This document shows positions 15,638 to 25,882 of a DNA stretch of 64,000 nt, in pieces. The translations under genes were made by a program, and so were the position numbers. The notes below the pieces were generated by a model. The model worked only from the letters and a program-made list of their open reading frames with translations, was not told the origin of the DNA and did no database searches. The DNA comes from Streptomyces sp. SirexAA-E (GTDB lineage: Bacteria > Actinomycetota > Actinomycetes > Streptomycetales > Streptomycetaceae): positions 2,046,001-2,110,000 of the forward strand of contig NC_015953.1 of assembly GCF_000177195.2 (NCBI RefSeq). The letters are read 5' to 3'. Each line of letters starts with the position of its first letter. Within the stretch, counting starts at the first letter, position 1.

Positions 15638-16801
15638 TCAGTCCGCCAGTCCCGCGGCCAGGAGCTCCACGAATCCGACGTCCTCCCGTGCGACGCCGAA
15701 GACCTCGGCCCGGCGCAGGGTGCGCTCCGCCCAGGCGCGGTGCGGCTTCACCTCGTTCATCTTGTTGGTGTACGCCGAGCGCAGCACCCCGCCGCCGCCC
15801 CGCTCGGGGCGCAGGATGTCCTGGGCGTCCGTGTACTCCTCGTGGCTGACGACCGACAGCGCGTGCACGGGCTGGACGTGGGAGGGGTGGATGCAGGTCT
15901 TGCCGAGGAGCCCGTTGGCCCGGTCGAGCTCGATCTCGCGGAGGAGCCCGTCCAGGTCGTGCTCGATGAGGGCGGTGCGCAGTTCGTCGGCCGCGCGCCC
16001 CATGAAGGGGCTGCGGCGCAACTGCGGCTTGAACATGCGCTCCTGCTGGCGGAAGTACTCCCAGACCGGCCCGGTGATGGTGAACCCGGTGCCGTCGGAA
16101 CGGCCCAGCACGTTCACCACGTCCCCGATGACGGAGCTGACGATCTGGACGTCGTACGCCGTCATGTCGGGAGACCGGCGCAGTCCGTAGGCGGAGCAGA
16201 AGTCGGTGACGCCGAGCCGCAGGGCGAGCACCCGGTCGCGGTAGGTGTCGACGGTGCGGGCGATGCCCCGGAGCGTCTCGCCCCGGCTCTCCAGGTGCAG
16301 CAGTTCCGGGGATTCGAGGACCGGCATCGCGAAAAGCCGGTGTCCGCTCGCCGACTCGGCCTCGGCGAGCGCTTCCAGGAACAGCTCTCCACGGTGTTCG
16401 GTGAATTTGGGAAGTACGAATCCGGACAACCATTGCACCGAACTGCCGAGGCGCTCGACAAGGTCGCCTATCTGTCCGGGCTCCCGCACCCTGATGAAGA
16501 GCAGCGGCATCTCGGCGGCCCGTTTCCCGATCTCCGCGAACTGCCGTACCAGATTGGCCTCGGCGCCGACGACTTCGGAGTCGTCGATGGAATCCTCCAG
16601 GCAGAGAACCATGGAAACCACCCCGCGCCCCGCCTGTTTGACCACGTCGTCGGCGAGCCGCGGCCGGGTCGCGGGGCTGTAGAGAGTGGCGCCGAGCGCG
16701 GCCGAGAGCACCTCGGGCGGCGAGTCGGCGCCGAACTCGCACGGTTCCTTGAAGAACAGGCCCTCGCGGGCGACGGGCGGGATGTGCCCGAAATGACGCA
16801 T
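15638..16801 (-). CDS. HpcH/HpaI aldolase / citrate lyase family protein
   Basis: A 387-residue CitE-like TIM-barrel protein. Visible signatures are LGATLYSPATRPRLADDVVK (early strand), VVSMVLCLEDSIDDSEV (catalytic-loop Asp/Glu), LFIRVREPGQIGDLVE, GFVLPKF, the metal-site region LFAMPVLESPELLHLE, LALRLGVTDFCSAYGLR and the late GLLGKTCIHPSHVQPVHAL. It is the first gene of the Ter-associated biosynthetic operon (aldolase, PRTase-StiP, HAD), where it is thought to cleave or form C-C bonds in an unidentified metabolite. The start at 16801 follows a GGGGGA site. The divergent TerD gene is 219 bases away. Confidence 0.85.
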   Translation of the reverse strand: MRHFGHIPPVAREGLFFKEPCEFGADSPPEVLSAALGATLYSPATRPRLADDVVKQAGRGVVSMVLCLEDSIDDSEVVGAEANLVRQFAEIGKRAAEMPLLFIRVREPGQIGDLVERLGSSVQWLSGFVLPKFTEHRGELFLEALAEAESASGHRLFAMPVLESPELLHLESRGETLRGIARTVDTYRDRVLALRLGVTDFCSAYGLRRSPDMTAYDVQIVSSVIGDVVNVLGRSDGTGFTITGPVWEYFRQQERMFKPQLRRSPFMGRAADELRTALIEHDLDGLLREIELDRANGLLGKTCIHPSHVQPVHALSVVSHEEYTDAQDILRPERGGGGVLRSAYTNKMNEVKPHRAWAERTLRRAEVFGVAREDVGFVELLAAGLAD

Positions 16802-17020
16802 GTGAATCCCCCGTACTGCCTGAAGACCTGAGAACGTATGGCCGGTAATAGTACGTTCGGGCGGGTGTCGCTGGTTCCCCGGCCGTGTGAACTTCGGGTG
16901 TCCTGGCCATTCCCGCACCCGTCGCGGCGTGTTCGTGCGCGGCCTTCCGGAGGGATCCTGGCCTACTGGTCCCTACCCCCGCGTTGTCCGCGAGGACCAC
17001 CAGCAGGCAGGATGACCGGC

Positions 17021-17881
17021 ATGACGCACGCGATGCTGAAGGGCTCGAACGTCCCCCTCGACGCCATGGCCGTACGGGCCGTGCTGCGCTGGACCCCGGG
17101 GCCCGGGGTCCCGGACGTGGACGCCTCCGCCCTGCTGCTCGGCGCCTCGGGGCAGGTGCGTTCCGACGAGGACTTCGTCTTCTACAACCAGCCTCGGCAT
17201 CCGTCCGGGCTGGTGCGGCGGCTGCCCAAGCGCAGCGTCCCCGAAGGGCTCACGGACACCATCGAGGCCGACCTGGCGGCGCTCGATCCCTCCGTGGACC
17301 AGGTGGTCATCGCGGCGTCCTGCGACGAGGCCGCCTTCGGGCGCGTCAGCGACCTGCGGATATCGCTCTACGACGCCGCCTCGGCGGACGGCGAGCCGCT
17401 CGCCGTCTTCGATGTCCGAGCGGAGACCGGCGAGGAGACCGCCGTGATCTGCGGCGAGCTCTACCGGCGCGGTGAGGGCTGGAAGTTCCGTGCGGTGGGC
17501 CAGGGCTATCCGACGGGCCTGGTCGGGCTGGCCACCGCCTTCGGCATCTCGGTCGACGAGGCCGAGGCGGCCGCCGAGCCCGACGACACGGAGGCCCCGG
17601 AGCCGGAAGCCGCCTCCCAGGGCCCCGTCCTGCCTCCTCCGCCGTCCGCCCCGCCCGCCGTGCCCCCGCCGGGGCCCGTCGCGCCGGACCCGGACGAGCA
17701 GGCGACGGTCGTGCACCAGCAGCCCGCGTACGGCTACCCGCAGCCCACCGCGGCGCCCCGGCCCGGGTACGGCTACCCGCAGCCGGCGTACGGCTATCCG
17801 CAGCCCGCGGCGGCCGCCGCGTACGCCCCGGACCCCGCCTTCGTGCTTCCGCCGCAGGGGCCGCAGTTCATCCGCCCCTGA
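17021..17881 (+). CDS. TerD-family protein with Pro/Gln/Tyr-rich C-terminal tail
   Basis: Residues 1-185 are a TerD domain ([50 protein letters not shown] and [20 protein letters not shown]). TerD domains bind calcium and occur in tellurite and general stress responses. The Asp cluster is shortened (PDVDAS) compared with canonical TerD, so calcium binding may be weaker. Residues 190-286 are a disordered acidic then proline-rich tail with three [14 protein letters not shown] repeats. ATG 17021 suits the upstream AGGCAGG better than ATG 17012. It is divergent from the aldolase operon, so the two may share regulation. Confidence 0.85.
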   Translation: MTHAMLKGSNVPLDAMAVRAVLRWTPGPGVPDVDASALLLGASGQVRSDEDFVFYNQPRHPSGLVRRLPKRSVPEGLTDTIEADLAALDPSVDQVVIAASCDEAAFGRVSDLRISLYDAASADGEPLAVFDVRAETGEETAVICGELYRRGEGWKFRAVGQGYPTGLVGLATAFGISVDEAEAAAEPDDTEAPEPEAASQGPVLPPPPSAPPAVPPPGPVAPDPDEQATVVHQQPAYGYPQPTAAPRPGYGYPQPAYGYPQPAAAAAYAPDPAFVLPPQGPQFIRP

Positions 17882-17917
17882 GCCGGCGCCGTCGTCCCCG
17901 CCGCGCACGGCGGGGTG

Positions 17918-18652
17918 TCAGGCCCGCGTCTTGTAGCCGCGCCCCCACTGCATCCCGAAGCCGTACATCCGGTCCAGCTCCGACTGGAAGCCGTAGACGA
18001 ACTTCACCTCCCGGCGTACGACCATCTCGCCCTTGACGTTCTCCACGGTGAACACGGCGCAGGAGCGGGCCTGCGGGGCCCGCTCGTCCAGCTCGATCTC
18101 GATCCTCGGACCGTTGCCCGGGTAGAGCGTGATCTTGGCGTGGGTACGGTCGAAGGCCGGGGTCTGGTCGTAGATGTAGACGAAGAACAGCAGCCGCTTG
18201 ATCGATTCCCGCTGGTCGAGGTTGACGTAGACCGTCTCGCCGGACGGCGCCCCGAAGCGGTCGTCGCCGCTGAGCCTGATGTAGGGCGGTCCGTTGAGAT
18301 CGCCTATGAGGTTGCCCAGCGGCTGCACCACCCCCTTGGTGCCGTCGGTGAGCTCGTACATGCAGCCCAGGTCCAGGTCGACGTTGACCATCCCCTGGGT
18401 GTGGGCCTGCACCACGTCGGGCTGGAAGAGCTTGAGGGGGCGCAGCAGTCTGCCGCCCTGCCGCGCCCTGCCACCGATGTCCGACGTACGCATCCGCCAC
18501 GACAGGTTGACGCGCAGGTTGCCCGACAGGGCGCCCTGCTTGTCCAGCGAGATCGTGGCGTTGCGCCGCGTGAGCACGATCGAACTCGTCGCCGAGGTCC
18601 CGGCGTCGAACTGTGCCGCCCGCCTCGGCCTCAGGCCGTCCCAGAAGCCCAT
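17918..18652 (-). CDS. TerA-like / TerD-superfamily tellurium resistance protein
   Basis: A 244-residue protein starting MGFWDGLRPRRAAQFDAG. It has a TerD-superfamily beta-sandwich: SIVLTRRNATISLDKQG, LRVNLSWRM, VNVDLDLGCMYELTDGTKG, NLIGDLNGPPYIRLSGDDR, LLFFVYIYDQTPAFDRTHAK and RSCAVFTVENVKGEMVVRRE. The conserved LDLGC...ELTDG and DDR strings correspond to the TerA-like branch rather than TerD proper. It is probably cytoplasmic and works with the other Ter proteins at the membrane. The ribosome site before 18652 is weak. It lies downstream of the DUF475 gene but is separated from it by a strong hairpin, so it probably has its own promoter. Confidence 0.75.
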   Translation of the reverse strand: MGFWDGLRPRRAAQFDAGTSATSSIVLTRRNATISLDKQGALSGNLRVNLSWRMRTSDIGGRARQGGRLLRPLKLFQPDVVQAHTQGMVNVDLDLGCMYELTDGTKGVVQPLGNLIGDLNGPPYIRLSGDDRFGAPSGETVYVNLDQRESIKRLLFFVYIYDQTPAFDRTHAKITLYPGNGPRIEIELDERAPQARSCAVFTVENVKGEMVVRREVKFVYGFQSELDRMYGFGMQWGRGYKTRA

Positions 18653-18685
18653 CCCAACCCCCACATGTGTCGCCGGACCCCAGCC

Positions 18686-18731
18686 GGCCCGGTGGCCGCC
18701 CCGCACGCCGCTGCGGGGCGGCCACCGGGCC
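18686..18731 (-). terminator. 20-bp-stem hairpin between DUF475 and the TerA-like gene
   Basis: Perfect 20-base-pair arms (18686-18705 and 18712-18731, starting GGCCCGGTGGCC) around a six-base loop. It lies just after the DUF475 stop on the minus strand and 34 bases before the TerA-like start. It has no U-run, as is common for Streptomyces hairpin terminators. Confidence 0.75.
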
Positions 18732-18803
18732 GGGTCCGGGTGTTCCCGGAGTACCGCCGCGTGGGCCGCCCCGCAGAGAGAGCGTTCCTCAATCCTGGCC
18801 GGG

Positions 18804-19955
18804 TCACACCCCGGAGGAGACCTCCGCCTTGGAATCGGTGCTTCCCGGGCCGTCGCTCCCGGCCGCGGCGAGCGCCTTGTTGTGCCGCACCGAGGACCAG
18901 AAGGCCCAGGCGATCAGGACGACACCGACGAGGCCGGTGATGATCTCGTTGATCTCGTACTGGATGGTGATCAGCAGGATGACGGAGAGCGCGCCGATCG
19001 CGTAGTGCGCGCCGTGCTCCAGGTAGACGTAGTCGTCCAGGGTGCCCTGACGGACCAGGTACACGGTGAGCGAACGGACGTACATGGCACCGATACCGAG
19101 GCCGAGGGCCATCAGCACGATCTCGTTGGTGATGGCGAAGGCACCGATGACACCGTCGAACGAGAAGGAGGCGTCCAGGACTTCCAGGTACAGGAACATG
19201 AAGAACGCGGCCTTGCCCGCGAGAAGGACCGCCGAAGCCGGCTTGCCGGACTTCTTGGCCTCTTCCTCGGCCTCCTGTTCGCGCTCTTCCTCCTCCTCGA
19301 GCTTGTTCTCGAAGAATCCGGAGAGTCCGCCGACGACGAGGTAGGTGATCAGACCCGCGATACCGGAGAGCAGCACCGTCGACGCCTTGTCGGCGTGGCC
19401 GCCGCCGTGCTGGTGCGCGTGGGTCGCGACGGTCATGGAGGCGATGAGCAGGACGATCAGCGCCACGCAGACCGACAGCATGTCGACCTTGCCGAGCTTG
19501 GCGAGCGGCCGCTCGATCCAGCGCAGCCACTGGATGTCGCGGTCCTCGAAGATGAAGTCGAGGAAGATCATCATGAGGAACATGCCACCGAAGGCGGCGA
19601 TGGACGGATGGGCGTCCGTCACCAATTCCTTGTACCGGTCAGGGTTGTTGAACGAAAGGTCGACGGCCTCGATGGGTCCGAGTTTGGCGCTGATGGCCAC
19701 GATCACGACGGGGAAGACCAGCCGCATACCGAAGACCGCGATGAGCACACCGACCGTGAGGAAGATCTTCTGCCAGAAGGCATTCATCTTCTTCAGGATT
19801 CCGGCGTTGATCACCGCGTTGTCGAAGGACAGCGAGATCTCCAGGATCGACAGGATCGCCACGATCCCGAACGCCTGCCACCCCCCGTAGAACACCGCTG
19901 CGACCAGGCCGAGCGCGGTCACCGCGAACGACCAGCCGAAGGTTTTCAGAAGCAC
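18804..19955 (-). CDS. DUF475 / TerC-superfamily integral membrane protein
   Basis: A 383-residue membrane protein with about nine hydrophobic segments. Two TerC-type intramembrane acidic motifs are visible: ILEISLSFDNAVINAGIL (Asp45) and, in the second half, EVLDASFSFDGVIGAFAI. A charged, Glu-rich coiled linker (KLEEEEEREQEAEEEAKK) joins the halves. A His-rich loop (ATHAHQHGGGHADK) could bind metal. The TerC family exports metals such as manganese or forms the membrane centre of Ter complexes. The GTG start at 19955 follows GGGGT. It is placed among TerD genes but has its own terminator. Confidence 0.9.
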   Translation of the reverse strand: MLLKTFGWSFAVTALGLVAAVFYGGWQAFGIVAILSILEISLSFDNAVINAGILKKMNAFWQKIFLTVGVLIAVFGMRLVFPVVIVAISAKLGPIEAVDLSFNNPDRYKELVTDAHPSIAAFGGMFLMMIFLDFIFEDRDIQWLRWIERPLAKLGKVDMLSVCVALIVLLIASMTVATHAHQHGGGHADKASTVLLSGIAGLITYLVVGGLSGFFENKLEEEEEREQEAEEEAKKSGKPASAVLLAGKAAFFMFLYLEVLDASFSFDGVIGAFAITNEIVLMALGLGIGAMYVRSLTVYLVRQGTLDDYVYLEHGAHYAIGALSVILLITIQYEINEIITGLVGVVLIAWAFWSSVRHNKALAAAGSDGPGSTDSKAEVSSGV

Positions 19956-20024
19956 TGGCTACCCCATCGTGTAAGTAACGGGTCTCCCGGTTGAGTACGG
20001 GGCTCCCCCGCGCCGTGCGCGGCT

Positions 20025-20600
20025 TTACGAAACGTTGACCCCGAAGTCTAGAGCGATGCCGCGGAGCCCTGACGCGTACCCCTGCCCTACTGCGCGGAAT
20101 TTCCACTCCCCGCCGTACCGGTAGAGCTCACCGAAGATCATCGCCGTCTCCGTCGAAGCGTCCTCGCTGAGGTCGTAACGCGCCAGTTCCTGTCCGTCGG
20201 CCTGATTCACCACCCGGATGAACGCATTGCTGACCTGGCCGAACGTCTGCCCCCGATTGTCGGCCTCATGGATCGAGACCGGAAAGACGATCTTGTCGCA
20301 GTGGGCCGGGACTTGCGTGAGGTTCACGATGACCGACTCGTCGTCGCCCTCGCCCTCACCCGTGAGATTGTCACCGGTGTGCTCGACGGAGCCGTCGGGG
20401 CTGGTGAGGTTGTTGTAGAACACGAACCACTCGTCGCCGATGACCCGGCCGGACTGGCACAGCAGCGCGCTGGCGTCGAGGTCGAAGTCGGCTCCGGTGG
20501 TGGATCGTGCGTCCCAGCCGAGCCCCACCAGCACCTGGGTGAGATTGGGTGCGGCCTTGGAGAGGGAGACGTTGCCTCCCTTGGCGAGCGTGACGCCCAT
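20025..20600 (-). CDS. terD: Canonical TerD protein (first of tandem pair)
   Basis: A 191-residue TerD protein. It opens [20 protein letters not shown], then has the calcium-binding cluster ADFDLDAS (Asp38, Asp40, Asp42), the acidic GEGEGDDE (82-89) and the closing [20 protein letters not shown]. TerD proteins are calcium-dependent beta-sandwich proteins in tellurite, phage and oxidative-stress resistance; in Streptomyces they also affect differentiation. About 80% of positions match the neighbouring TerD copy, so the pair arose by duplication. A GGGAGGA site precedes ATG 20600. It differs from its twin by Cys48 and Cys102, which the other copy lacks. Confidence 0.95.
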   Translation of the reverse strand: MGVTLAKGGNVSLSKAAPNLTQVLVGLGWDARSTTGADFDLDASALLCQSGRVIGDEWFVFYNNLTSPDGSVEHTGDNLTGEGEGDDESVIVNLTQVPAHCDKIVFPVSIHEADNRGQTFGQVSNAFIRVVNQADGQELARYDLSEDASTETAMIFGELYRYGGEWKFRAVGQGYASGLRGIALDFGVNVS

Positions 20601-20717
20601 GGTGTGTCCTCCCCGAGTCGATGGACGGTCTTCCGAGGGCGCGGCGCGGTGGGCGCGCCCGTCCAGCGCGTCCGGCGCCGCACAACGTGCGGCGCCGGAC
20701 GTGGTGGAGCGGCTGGC

Positions 20718-21293
20718 TCAGACGTTGACGCCGAAGTCCTGCGCGATGCCGCGCAGACCCGACGCGTACCCCTGGCCGATGGCGCGGAACTTCCACTCCG
20801 CGCCGTTGCGGTAGAGCTCGCCGAAGACCATGGCGGTCTCCGTCGAGGCGTCCTCGCTGAGGTCGTAACGGGCGAGTTCGCTGTTGTCCGCCTGGTTCAC
20901 CACGCGGATGTAGGCGTTGCGCACCTGGCCGAAGCTCTGCTGGCGGGACTCGGCCTCGTAGATCGAGACCGGGAAGACGATCTTGTCCACGTCGGCCGGG
21001 ACGGCCGCCAGGTTGACGTTGATGACCTCGTCGTCGCCCTCGCCCTCACCGGTGAGGTTGTCACCGGTGTGCTCGACCGATCCGTCGGGGCTCTTGAGGT
21101 TGTTGAAGAAGACGAAATTACCGTCGCTGCCGACCTTGCCCTCGGCGTTCGTCAGCAGGGCGCTGGCGTCGAGGTCGAAGTCACCACCGGTGGTCGTCCG
21201 GGCGTCCCAGCCCAGACCCACGGTGACCGCGGTCAGGTTCGGCGCGGCTTTGGTCAGCGAGACGTTGCCGCCCTTGCTGAGGCTGACTCCCAC
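20718..21293 (-). CDS. terD: Canonical TerD protein (second of tandem pair)
   Basis: A 191-residue TerD protein with [20 protein letters not shown], the Asp cluster GDFDLDAS (38-42), GEGEGDDE (82-89) and the terminal [20 protein letters not shown]. All calcium-coordinating acids are present. It is probably cytoplasmic and may link calcium signalling to stress and development. From memory of the S. coelicolor gene order, this or its neighbour corresponds to the differentiation-linked TerD gene tdd8 (SCO2368). The GTG start follows GGAGGA. It is separated from the downstream TerD gene by 117 bases, so the pair may share a promoter in the 21294-21464 interval. Confidence 0.95.
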   Translation of the reverse strand: MGVSLSKGGNVSLTKAAPNLTAVTVGLGWDARTTTGGDFDLDASALLTNAEGKVGSDGNFVFFNNLKSPDGSVEHTGDNLTGEGEGDDEVINVNLAAVPADVDKIVFPVSIYEAESRQQSFGQVRNAYIRVVNQADNSELARYDLSEDASTETAMVFGELYRNGAEWKFRAIGQGYASGLRGIAQDFGVNV

Positions 21294-21464
21294 GAGTCCT
21301 CCAAGATTGTTGAGAGGGCCGGCAGACACCAGCGCCCCCGTCGTGCGATGGCATCGGATCAACGATTGGATCCTAGTGACCGGTTCCCGGCCAAAACAGG
21401 CTTTTGACCGGGTGCCACCGGTCAATCCCCGGATCGGACCGGGAACGGCCCCGTATCCCCCGGA

Positions 21465-21923
21465 TCAGATCGAGTCGAGCGCCTTGACGTAGTCGTTCAG
21501 GTCACGCGCCTCCGGCAGGCCGTTGACGACCGTCCAGCGGACCACGCCCTCCTTGTCGATGACGAAGGTGCCGCGCACCGCGCAGCCCTTGTCCTCGTCG
21601 AAGACGCCGTACGCCCGCGACGCCTCGCCGTGCGGCCAGAAGTCCGACAGCAGCGGGTACTCCAGCCCCTCCTGCTCGGCGAAGACGCGCAGGCTGTGGA
21701 TGGAGTCGTTGGACACGGCGAGCAGCTGGGTGTCGTCGTTCTCGAACTTCGGCAGCTCGTCGCGGAGCGCGCAGAGCTCGCCGGTGCACACCCCGGTGAA
21801 CGCGAACGGGTAGAAGAGCAGCACCACGTTCTTCTCCCCGCGGAAGTCGGAGAGCCTCACCGTCCGCCCGTGGTTGTCCTTCAGCTCGAAATCCGGAGCC
21901 TTCGTGCCGACCTCGATCGCCAT
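21465..21923 (-). CDS. AhpE-like peroxiredoxin
   Basis: A 152-residue peroxiredoxin. The thioredoxin-fold core has [20 protein letters not shown] with the peroxidatic Cys46, preceded by [29 protein letters not shown] is at the N terminus and [17 protein letters not shown] near the C terminus. The [10 protein letters not shown] box places it with actinobacterial one-cysteine AhpE peroxidases, which reduce peroxides and peroxynitrite using mycothiol or mycoredoxin. A second Cys (51) and a later one (GCAVRG) occur, but neither is at the typical resolving position. Its position between TerD and aceE genes fits an oxidative-stress role. Confidence 0.9.
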   Translation of the reverse strand: MAIEVGTKAPDFELKDNHGRTVRLSDFRGEKNVVLLFYPFAFTGVCTGELCALRDELPKFENDDTQLLAVSNDSIHSLRVFAEQEGLEYPLLSDFWPHGEASRAYGVFDEDKGCAVRGTFVIDKEGVVRWTVVNGLPEARDLNDYVKALDSI

Positions 21924-22101
21924 TGAGAGCGGTCCCTTCGCAAACGTCTTCACTGTCCCGGCCTGGGCCGTCCGGGTCACTCCCACCCTACGCACGGGCC
22001 CGTGCGTAGCTCCGGCGGACCCGTGCGGGGCCGGCCGCGGACGTACGAGAGCCCCCGGCGGCGGGTTGCCGCACGGGGGCCTCGGTTGACGATGGAGCGG
22101 T

Positions 22102-22539
22102 TCAGCGCTTGGCGGGGGCGCCCTTGGGGGTGACCAGACGGCTGCCCGTCCAGTCCTTGCCCGCACTGATGCTCTTGGTCTGGGCGAGACCAGCTGTCTG
22201 GGCAGCCTCGTTGATGTCGCTCGGTTCGACGTAGCCGTCGCGGCCGGTCTTGGGCGTCATCAGCCAGACCGCCCCGCCGTCCTCGATCAGACCAATGGCA
22301 TCCACCAGCGCGTCCGTAAGGTCGCCGTCCTCGTCGCGGAACCAGAGCACGACGACGTCAGCGACGTCGTCGTAGTCCTCGTCGACGAGTTCCTGGCCGA
22401 TTGTGGCCTCAATGCCCTCACGGAGCTCCTGCTCGACGTCGTCGTCGTAGCCGATCTCCTGGACCACCTGTCCGGGCTCGAACCCAAGCCTTGCGGCCGT
22501 GTTGGTCCGTTCCTCCGCGTGGTCCGCGGTCGCGCTCAC
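22102..22539 (-). CDS. DUF3052 family protein
   Basis: A 145-residue, acidic, soluble protein: [20 protein letters not shown] at the N terminus, [20 protein letters not shown] in the middle, and [19 protein letters not shown], then [20 protein letters not shown]. These are the hallmarks of DUF3052, a single-copy actinobacterial family of unknown function, commonly beside aceE as here. It starts with GTG after a GGAGG site. It is divergent from aceE with a 482-base gap, so the two may be coregulated rather than cotranscribed. Confidence 0.9.
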   Translation of the reverse strand: MSATADHAEERTNTAARLGFEPGQVVQEIGYDDDVEQELREGIEATIGQELVDEDYDDVADVVVLWFRDEDGDLTDALVDAIGLIEDGGAVWLMTPKTGRDGYVEPSDINEAAQTAGLAQTKSISAGKDWTGSRLVTPKGAPAKR

Positions 22540-23021
22540 GGGTTGCCTCCTGATCATGTTTCGGAAAATGCTTCAGCCACGCGCGTGCGCGGGGCGTTGG
22601 CCGTAGTCCACACGGGCTCGGCGAATCGCGCAAGTACCCGGCGTACGAGACCGCCTAAACGGTGACGTTCCCTGCCACGTCACCGCAACGTCCGGCATGT
22701 CCCTCGGGGGCCCGGGAATGGTGTCCGGACCCTTTACGTCCTTCCTCAGCTTATGCCGTTTCGGTCCGTGATTCGGAGTCGAACAGCCTTTGGGAACGTG
22801 TGGCCGCCTTGGGCGTATGGTTGCGTTTTGGGCCGGAGCGCCCGCACGCTGCCGTTACTCGTGCCCCGGCCCGCCCGGCGGGAACCTGTGTTACTCCACA
22901 GTAGAGAATGACGCGGGGGGCCTCGCGGTACACCATGGGGGCGGCGTACAGCAGCCTTCCCGGGGGTACGTTCCCCGGATACCAGGCCCCGAAGAGCACC
23001 ACCGAACAGCGAAGGAACAGC
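22540..23021. promoter_or_regulatory. Divergent DUF3052/aceE intergenic region
   Basis: About 480 bases without a gene. It includes less GC-rich blocks (around 22735-22830 and 22890-22920) suitable for promoters. A TTGCGT/TATGGT-like pair appears near 22815 in opposite order, so no promoter is assigned with confidence. No hairpin or riboswitch-like fold stands out by eye. Confidence 0.4.
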
Positions 23022-25754
23022 GTGGCTTCCGGATCCGATCGCAACCCGATCATCATTGGCGGCCTTCCGAGCCAGGTCCCGGACTTCGATCCTGAAGAGA
23101 CCCAGGAATGGCTCGACTCCCTCGACGCCGCCGTCGACGAGCGAGGCCGTGAACGTGCCCGCTACCTGATGCTCCGGCTCATCGAGCGCGCGCGTGAGAA
23201 GCGTGTCGCCGTGCCGGAGATGCGCAGCACGGACTACGTGAACACGATCGCCACGAAGGACGAGCCGTTCTTCCCCGGCGACGAGGAGATCGAGCGCAAG
23301 GTCCTCAACGCGACCCGGTGGAACGCGGCGGTGATGGTCTCGCGCGCCCAGCGTCCGGGGATCGGCGTCGGCGGGCACATCGCCACCTTCGCCTCCTCCG
23401 CCTCGCTGTACGACGTGGGCTTCAACCACTTCTTCCGGGGCAAGGACGACGGGCTGGGCGGCGACCAGATCTTCTTCCAGGGACACGCCTCCCCCGGTAT
23501 CTACGCCCGCGCCTTCCTGCTCGACCGGCTGAGCGAGGCCCAGCTGGACGGCTTCCGGCAGGAGAAGTCGAAGGCGCCCAACGGGCTGTCCAGCTACCCG
23601 CACCCGCGGCTGATGCCGGACTTCTGGGAGTTCCCGACCGTCTCGATGGGCCTCGGCCCGCTAGGTGCGATCTACCAGGCGCGGATGAACCGCTACATGG
23701 AGGCGCGCGGCATCGCCGACACCTCCGCCTCGCACGTCTGGGCCTACCTCGGCGACGGCGAGATGGACGAGCCCGAGTCGCTCGGCCAGCTGTCCATCGC
23801 GGCCCGCGAGGGACTGGACAACCTCACCTTCGTGGTCAACTGCAACCTCCAGCGCCTCGACGGGCCGGTGCGGGGCAACGGCAAGATCATCCAGGAGCTG
23901 GAGTCGCAGTTCCGCGGCGCCGGCTGGAACGTGATCAAGCTCGTCTGGGACCGGACCTGGGACCCGCTGCTCGCCCAGGACCGCACGGGCATCCTGGTCA
24001 ACAAGCTGAACACCACCCCGGACGGCCAGTTCCAGACGTACGCCACCGAGACCGGGGCGTACATCCGGGACCACTTCTTCGGTGGTGACCCGCGCCTGCG
24101 CGACATGGTCAAGGACATGTCCGACGACCAGATCCTGCACCTGGGCCGCGGCGGGCACGACCACCGCAAGGTCTACGCGGCCTACGCGGCGGCCAAGGCC
24201 CACAAGGGCCAGCCGACGGTGATCCTGGCCCAGACGGTCAAGGGCTGGACGCTCGGCCCGAACTTCGAGGGCCGCAACGCGACGCACCAGATGAAGAAGC
24301 TGACCGTCGAGGACCTCAAGCGGTTCCGCGACCGGCTGCACCTCCCGATCGCGGACAAGGAGCTGGAGGACGGCAACCCGCCGTACTACCACCCGGGCCG
24401 GGACTCGGAGGAGATCCAGTACATGCACGACCGCCGCAAGGGCCTGGGCGGTTACGTCCCGACCCGTGTGGTGCGCGCGAAGCCGCTCGCCCTGCCGGAC
24501 GACAAGGTGTACGCCGCTGCGAAGAAGGGGTCCGGTCAGCAGTCGATCGCCACGACCATGGCGTTCGTCCGCGTCCTGAAGGACCTCATGCGGGACAAGG
24601 AGATCGGCAAGCGTTTCGTGCTGATCGCACCCGACGAGTACCGCACCTTCGGCATGGACGCCTTCTTCCCGAGTGCGAAGATCTACAACCCGCTGGGTCA
24701 GCAGTACGAGTCCGTGGACCGCGAGCTGCTGCTCACGTACAAGGAGTCCCCGACCGGGCAGATGCTGCACGACGGGATCTCCGAGGCGGGCTGCACGGCC
24801 TCGCTGATCGCCGCGGGCTCGGCGTACGCCACCCACGGCGAGCCGCTGATCCCGGTGTACGTCTTCTACTCGATGTTCGGTTTCCAGCGCACCGGCGACC
24901 AGTTCTGGCAGATGGCCGATCAGCTCGCACGCGGTTTCGTGCTGGGCGCGACCGCCGGGCGCACGACGCTGACCGGCGAGGGCCTCCAGCACGCGGACGG
25001 CCACTCGCAGCTGCTCGCCTCGACCAACCCGGGCTGTGTCGCGTACGACCCGGCGTTCGGGTACGAGATCGCGCACATCGTCAAGGACGGTCTGCGCAGG
25101 ATGTACGGCGAGGACAGCGAGGACGTCTTCTACTACCTCACCGTCTACAACGAGCCGATCCAGCACCCGGCCGAGCCGGCCGACGTGGACGTCGACGGCA
25201 TCCTCAAGGGGGTGTACCGCTACCGCGGCGGCGAGAAGGGCCGGATCCCGGCCCAGATCATGGCGTCGGGCGTGGCGGTGCCGTGGGCGGTCGAGGCGCA
25301 GCGGATCCTCGCGGACGAATGGGACGTGCAGGCGGACGTCTGGTCGGCGACCTCCTGGAACGAGCTGCGCCGCGAGGCCGTCGACGTCGAGCGGTACAAC
25401 CTGCTGCACCCCGAGGAGGAGCAGCGTGTCCCGTACGTGACGCGGAAGCTGTCGGGTGCGCAGGGACCGTTCGTGGCGGTGTCGGACTGGATGCGTTCGG
25501 TGCCCGACCAGATCGCCCGCTGGGTGCCCGGGACGTACCAGTCGCTGGGCGCGGACGGCTTCGGCTTCGCGGACACGCGGGGCGCTGCCCGCCGCTTCTT
25601 CCACATCGACGCGCAGTCGATCGTGCTCGCGGTGCTGACCGAGCTGGCGAAGGAGGGGAAGATCGACCGTTCGGCGCTGAAGACGGCGGTCGACCGCTAC
25701 GAGCTGCTGGACGTGGCCGCGGCGGACCCCGGCGCGGCGGGCGGCGACGCGTAA
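23022..25754 (+). CDS. aceE: Pyruvate dehydrogenase E1 component, homodimeric
   Basis: A 910-residue AceE-type E1 that decarboxylates pyruvate with thiamine diphosphate and hands the acetyl group to the lipoyl domains of E2. The ThDP motif [12 protein letters not shown] begins near residue 244 and ends NCNLQRLDG. Other landmarks are [40 protein letters not shown] and [18 protein letters not shown]. The GTG at 23022 follows GAAGGA and gives the usual length; the in-frame extension upstream has no family similarity. It is monocistronic, closed by a hairpin at 25776. In actinomycetes the E2 and E3 genes lie elsewhere. Confidence 0.97.
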   Translation: MASGSDRNPIIIGGLPSQVPDFDPEETQEWLDSLDAAVDERGRERARYLMLRLIERAREKRVAVPEMRSTDYVNTIATKDEPFFPGDEEIERKVLNATRWNAAVMVSRAQRPGIGVGGHIATFASSASLYDVGFNHFFRGKDDGLGGDQIFFQGHASPGIYARAFLLDRLSEAQLDGFRQEKSKAPNGLSSYPHPRLMPDFWEFPTVSMGLGPLGAIYQARMNRYMEARGIADTSASHVWAYLGDGEMDEPESLGQLSIAAREGLDNLTFVVNCNLQRLDGPVRGNGKIIQELESQFRGAGWNVIKLVWDRTWDPLLAQDRTGILVNKLNTTPDGQFQTYATETGAYIRDHFFGGDPRLRDMVKDMSDDQILHLGRGGHDHRKVYAAYAAAKAHKGQPTVILAQTVKGWTLGPNFEGRNATHQMKKLTVEDLKRFRDRLHLPIADKELEDGNPPYYHPGRDSEEIQYMHDRRKGLGGYVPTRVVRAKPLALPDDKVYAAAKKGSGQQSIATTMAFVRVLKDLMRDKEIGKRFVLIAPDEYRTFGMDAFFPSAKIYNPLGQQYESVDRELLLTYKESPTGQMLHDGISEAGCTASLIAAGSAYATHGEPLIPVYVFYSMFGFQRTGDQFWQMADQLARGFVLGATAGRTTLTGEGLQHADGHSQLLASTNPGCVAYDPAFGYEIAHIVKDGLRRMYGEDSEDVFYYLTVYNEPIQHPAEPADVDVDGILKGVYRYRGGEKGRIPAQIMASGVAVPWAVEAQRILADEWDVQADVWSATSWNELRREAVDVERYNLLHPEEEQRVPYVTRKLSGAQGPFVAVSDWMRSVPDQIARWVPGTYQSLGADGFGFADTRGAARRFFHIDAQSIVLAVLTELAKEGKIDRSALKTAVDRYELLDVAAADPGAAGGDA

Positions 25755-25775
25755 CGCTCGCACGGACGGACGGAC

Positions 25776-25809
25776 GGAGGGCGGCGGGGCTTCGGCTCCG
25801 CCGCCCTCC
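25776..25809 (+). terminator. aceE terminator
   Basis: A 15-base-pair stem with one G-U pair and a TTCG tetraloop, 22 bases after the aceE stop. The UUCG loop and GC-rich stem make it a stable transcript end. Confidence 0.85.
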
Positions 25810-25882
25810 GGCGTTCCTGGCCTCCTGTCCGGCGTTCCGTCCTGTCCGCGTTCCGTTCCCCGTCCGGTGCTCCGTCTGCACG

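Noticed and set aside
13083..17000. A single 1305-codon frame covering the PRTase-StiP gene and upstream DNA
   Set aside because: The upstream third is antisense-frame Arg/Pro-rich translation of the aldolase gene. Family similarity begins at the PRTase domain near 15542, where a ribosome site and GTG exist.
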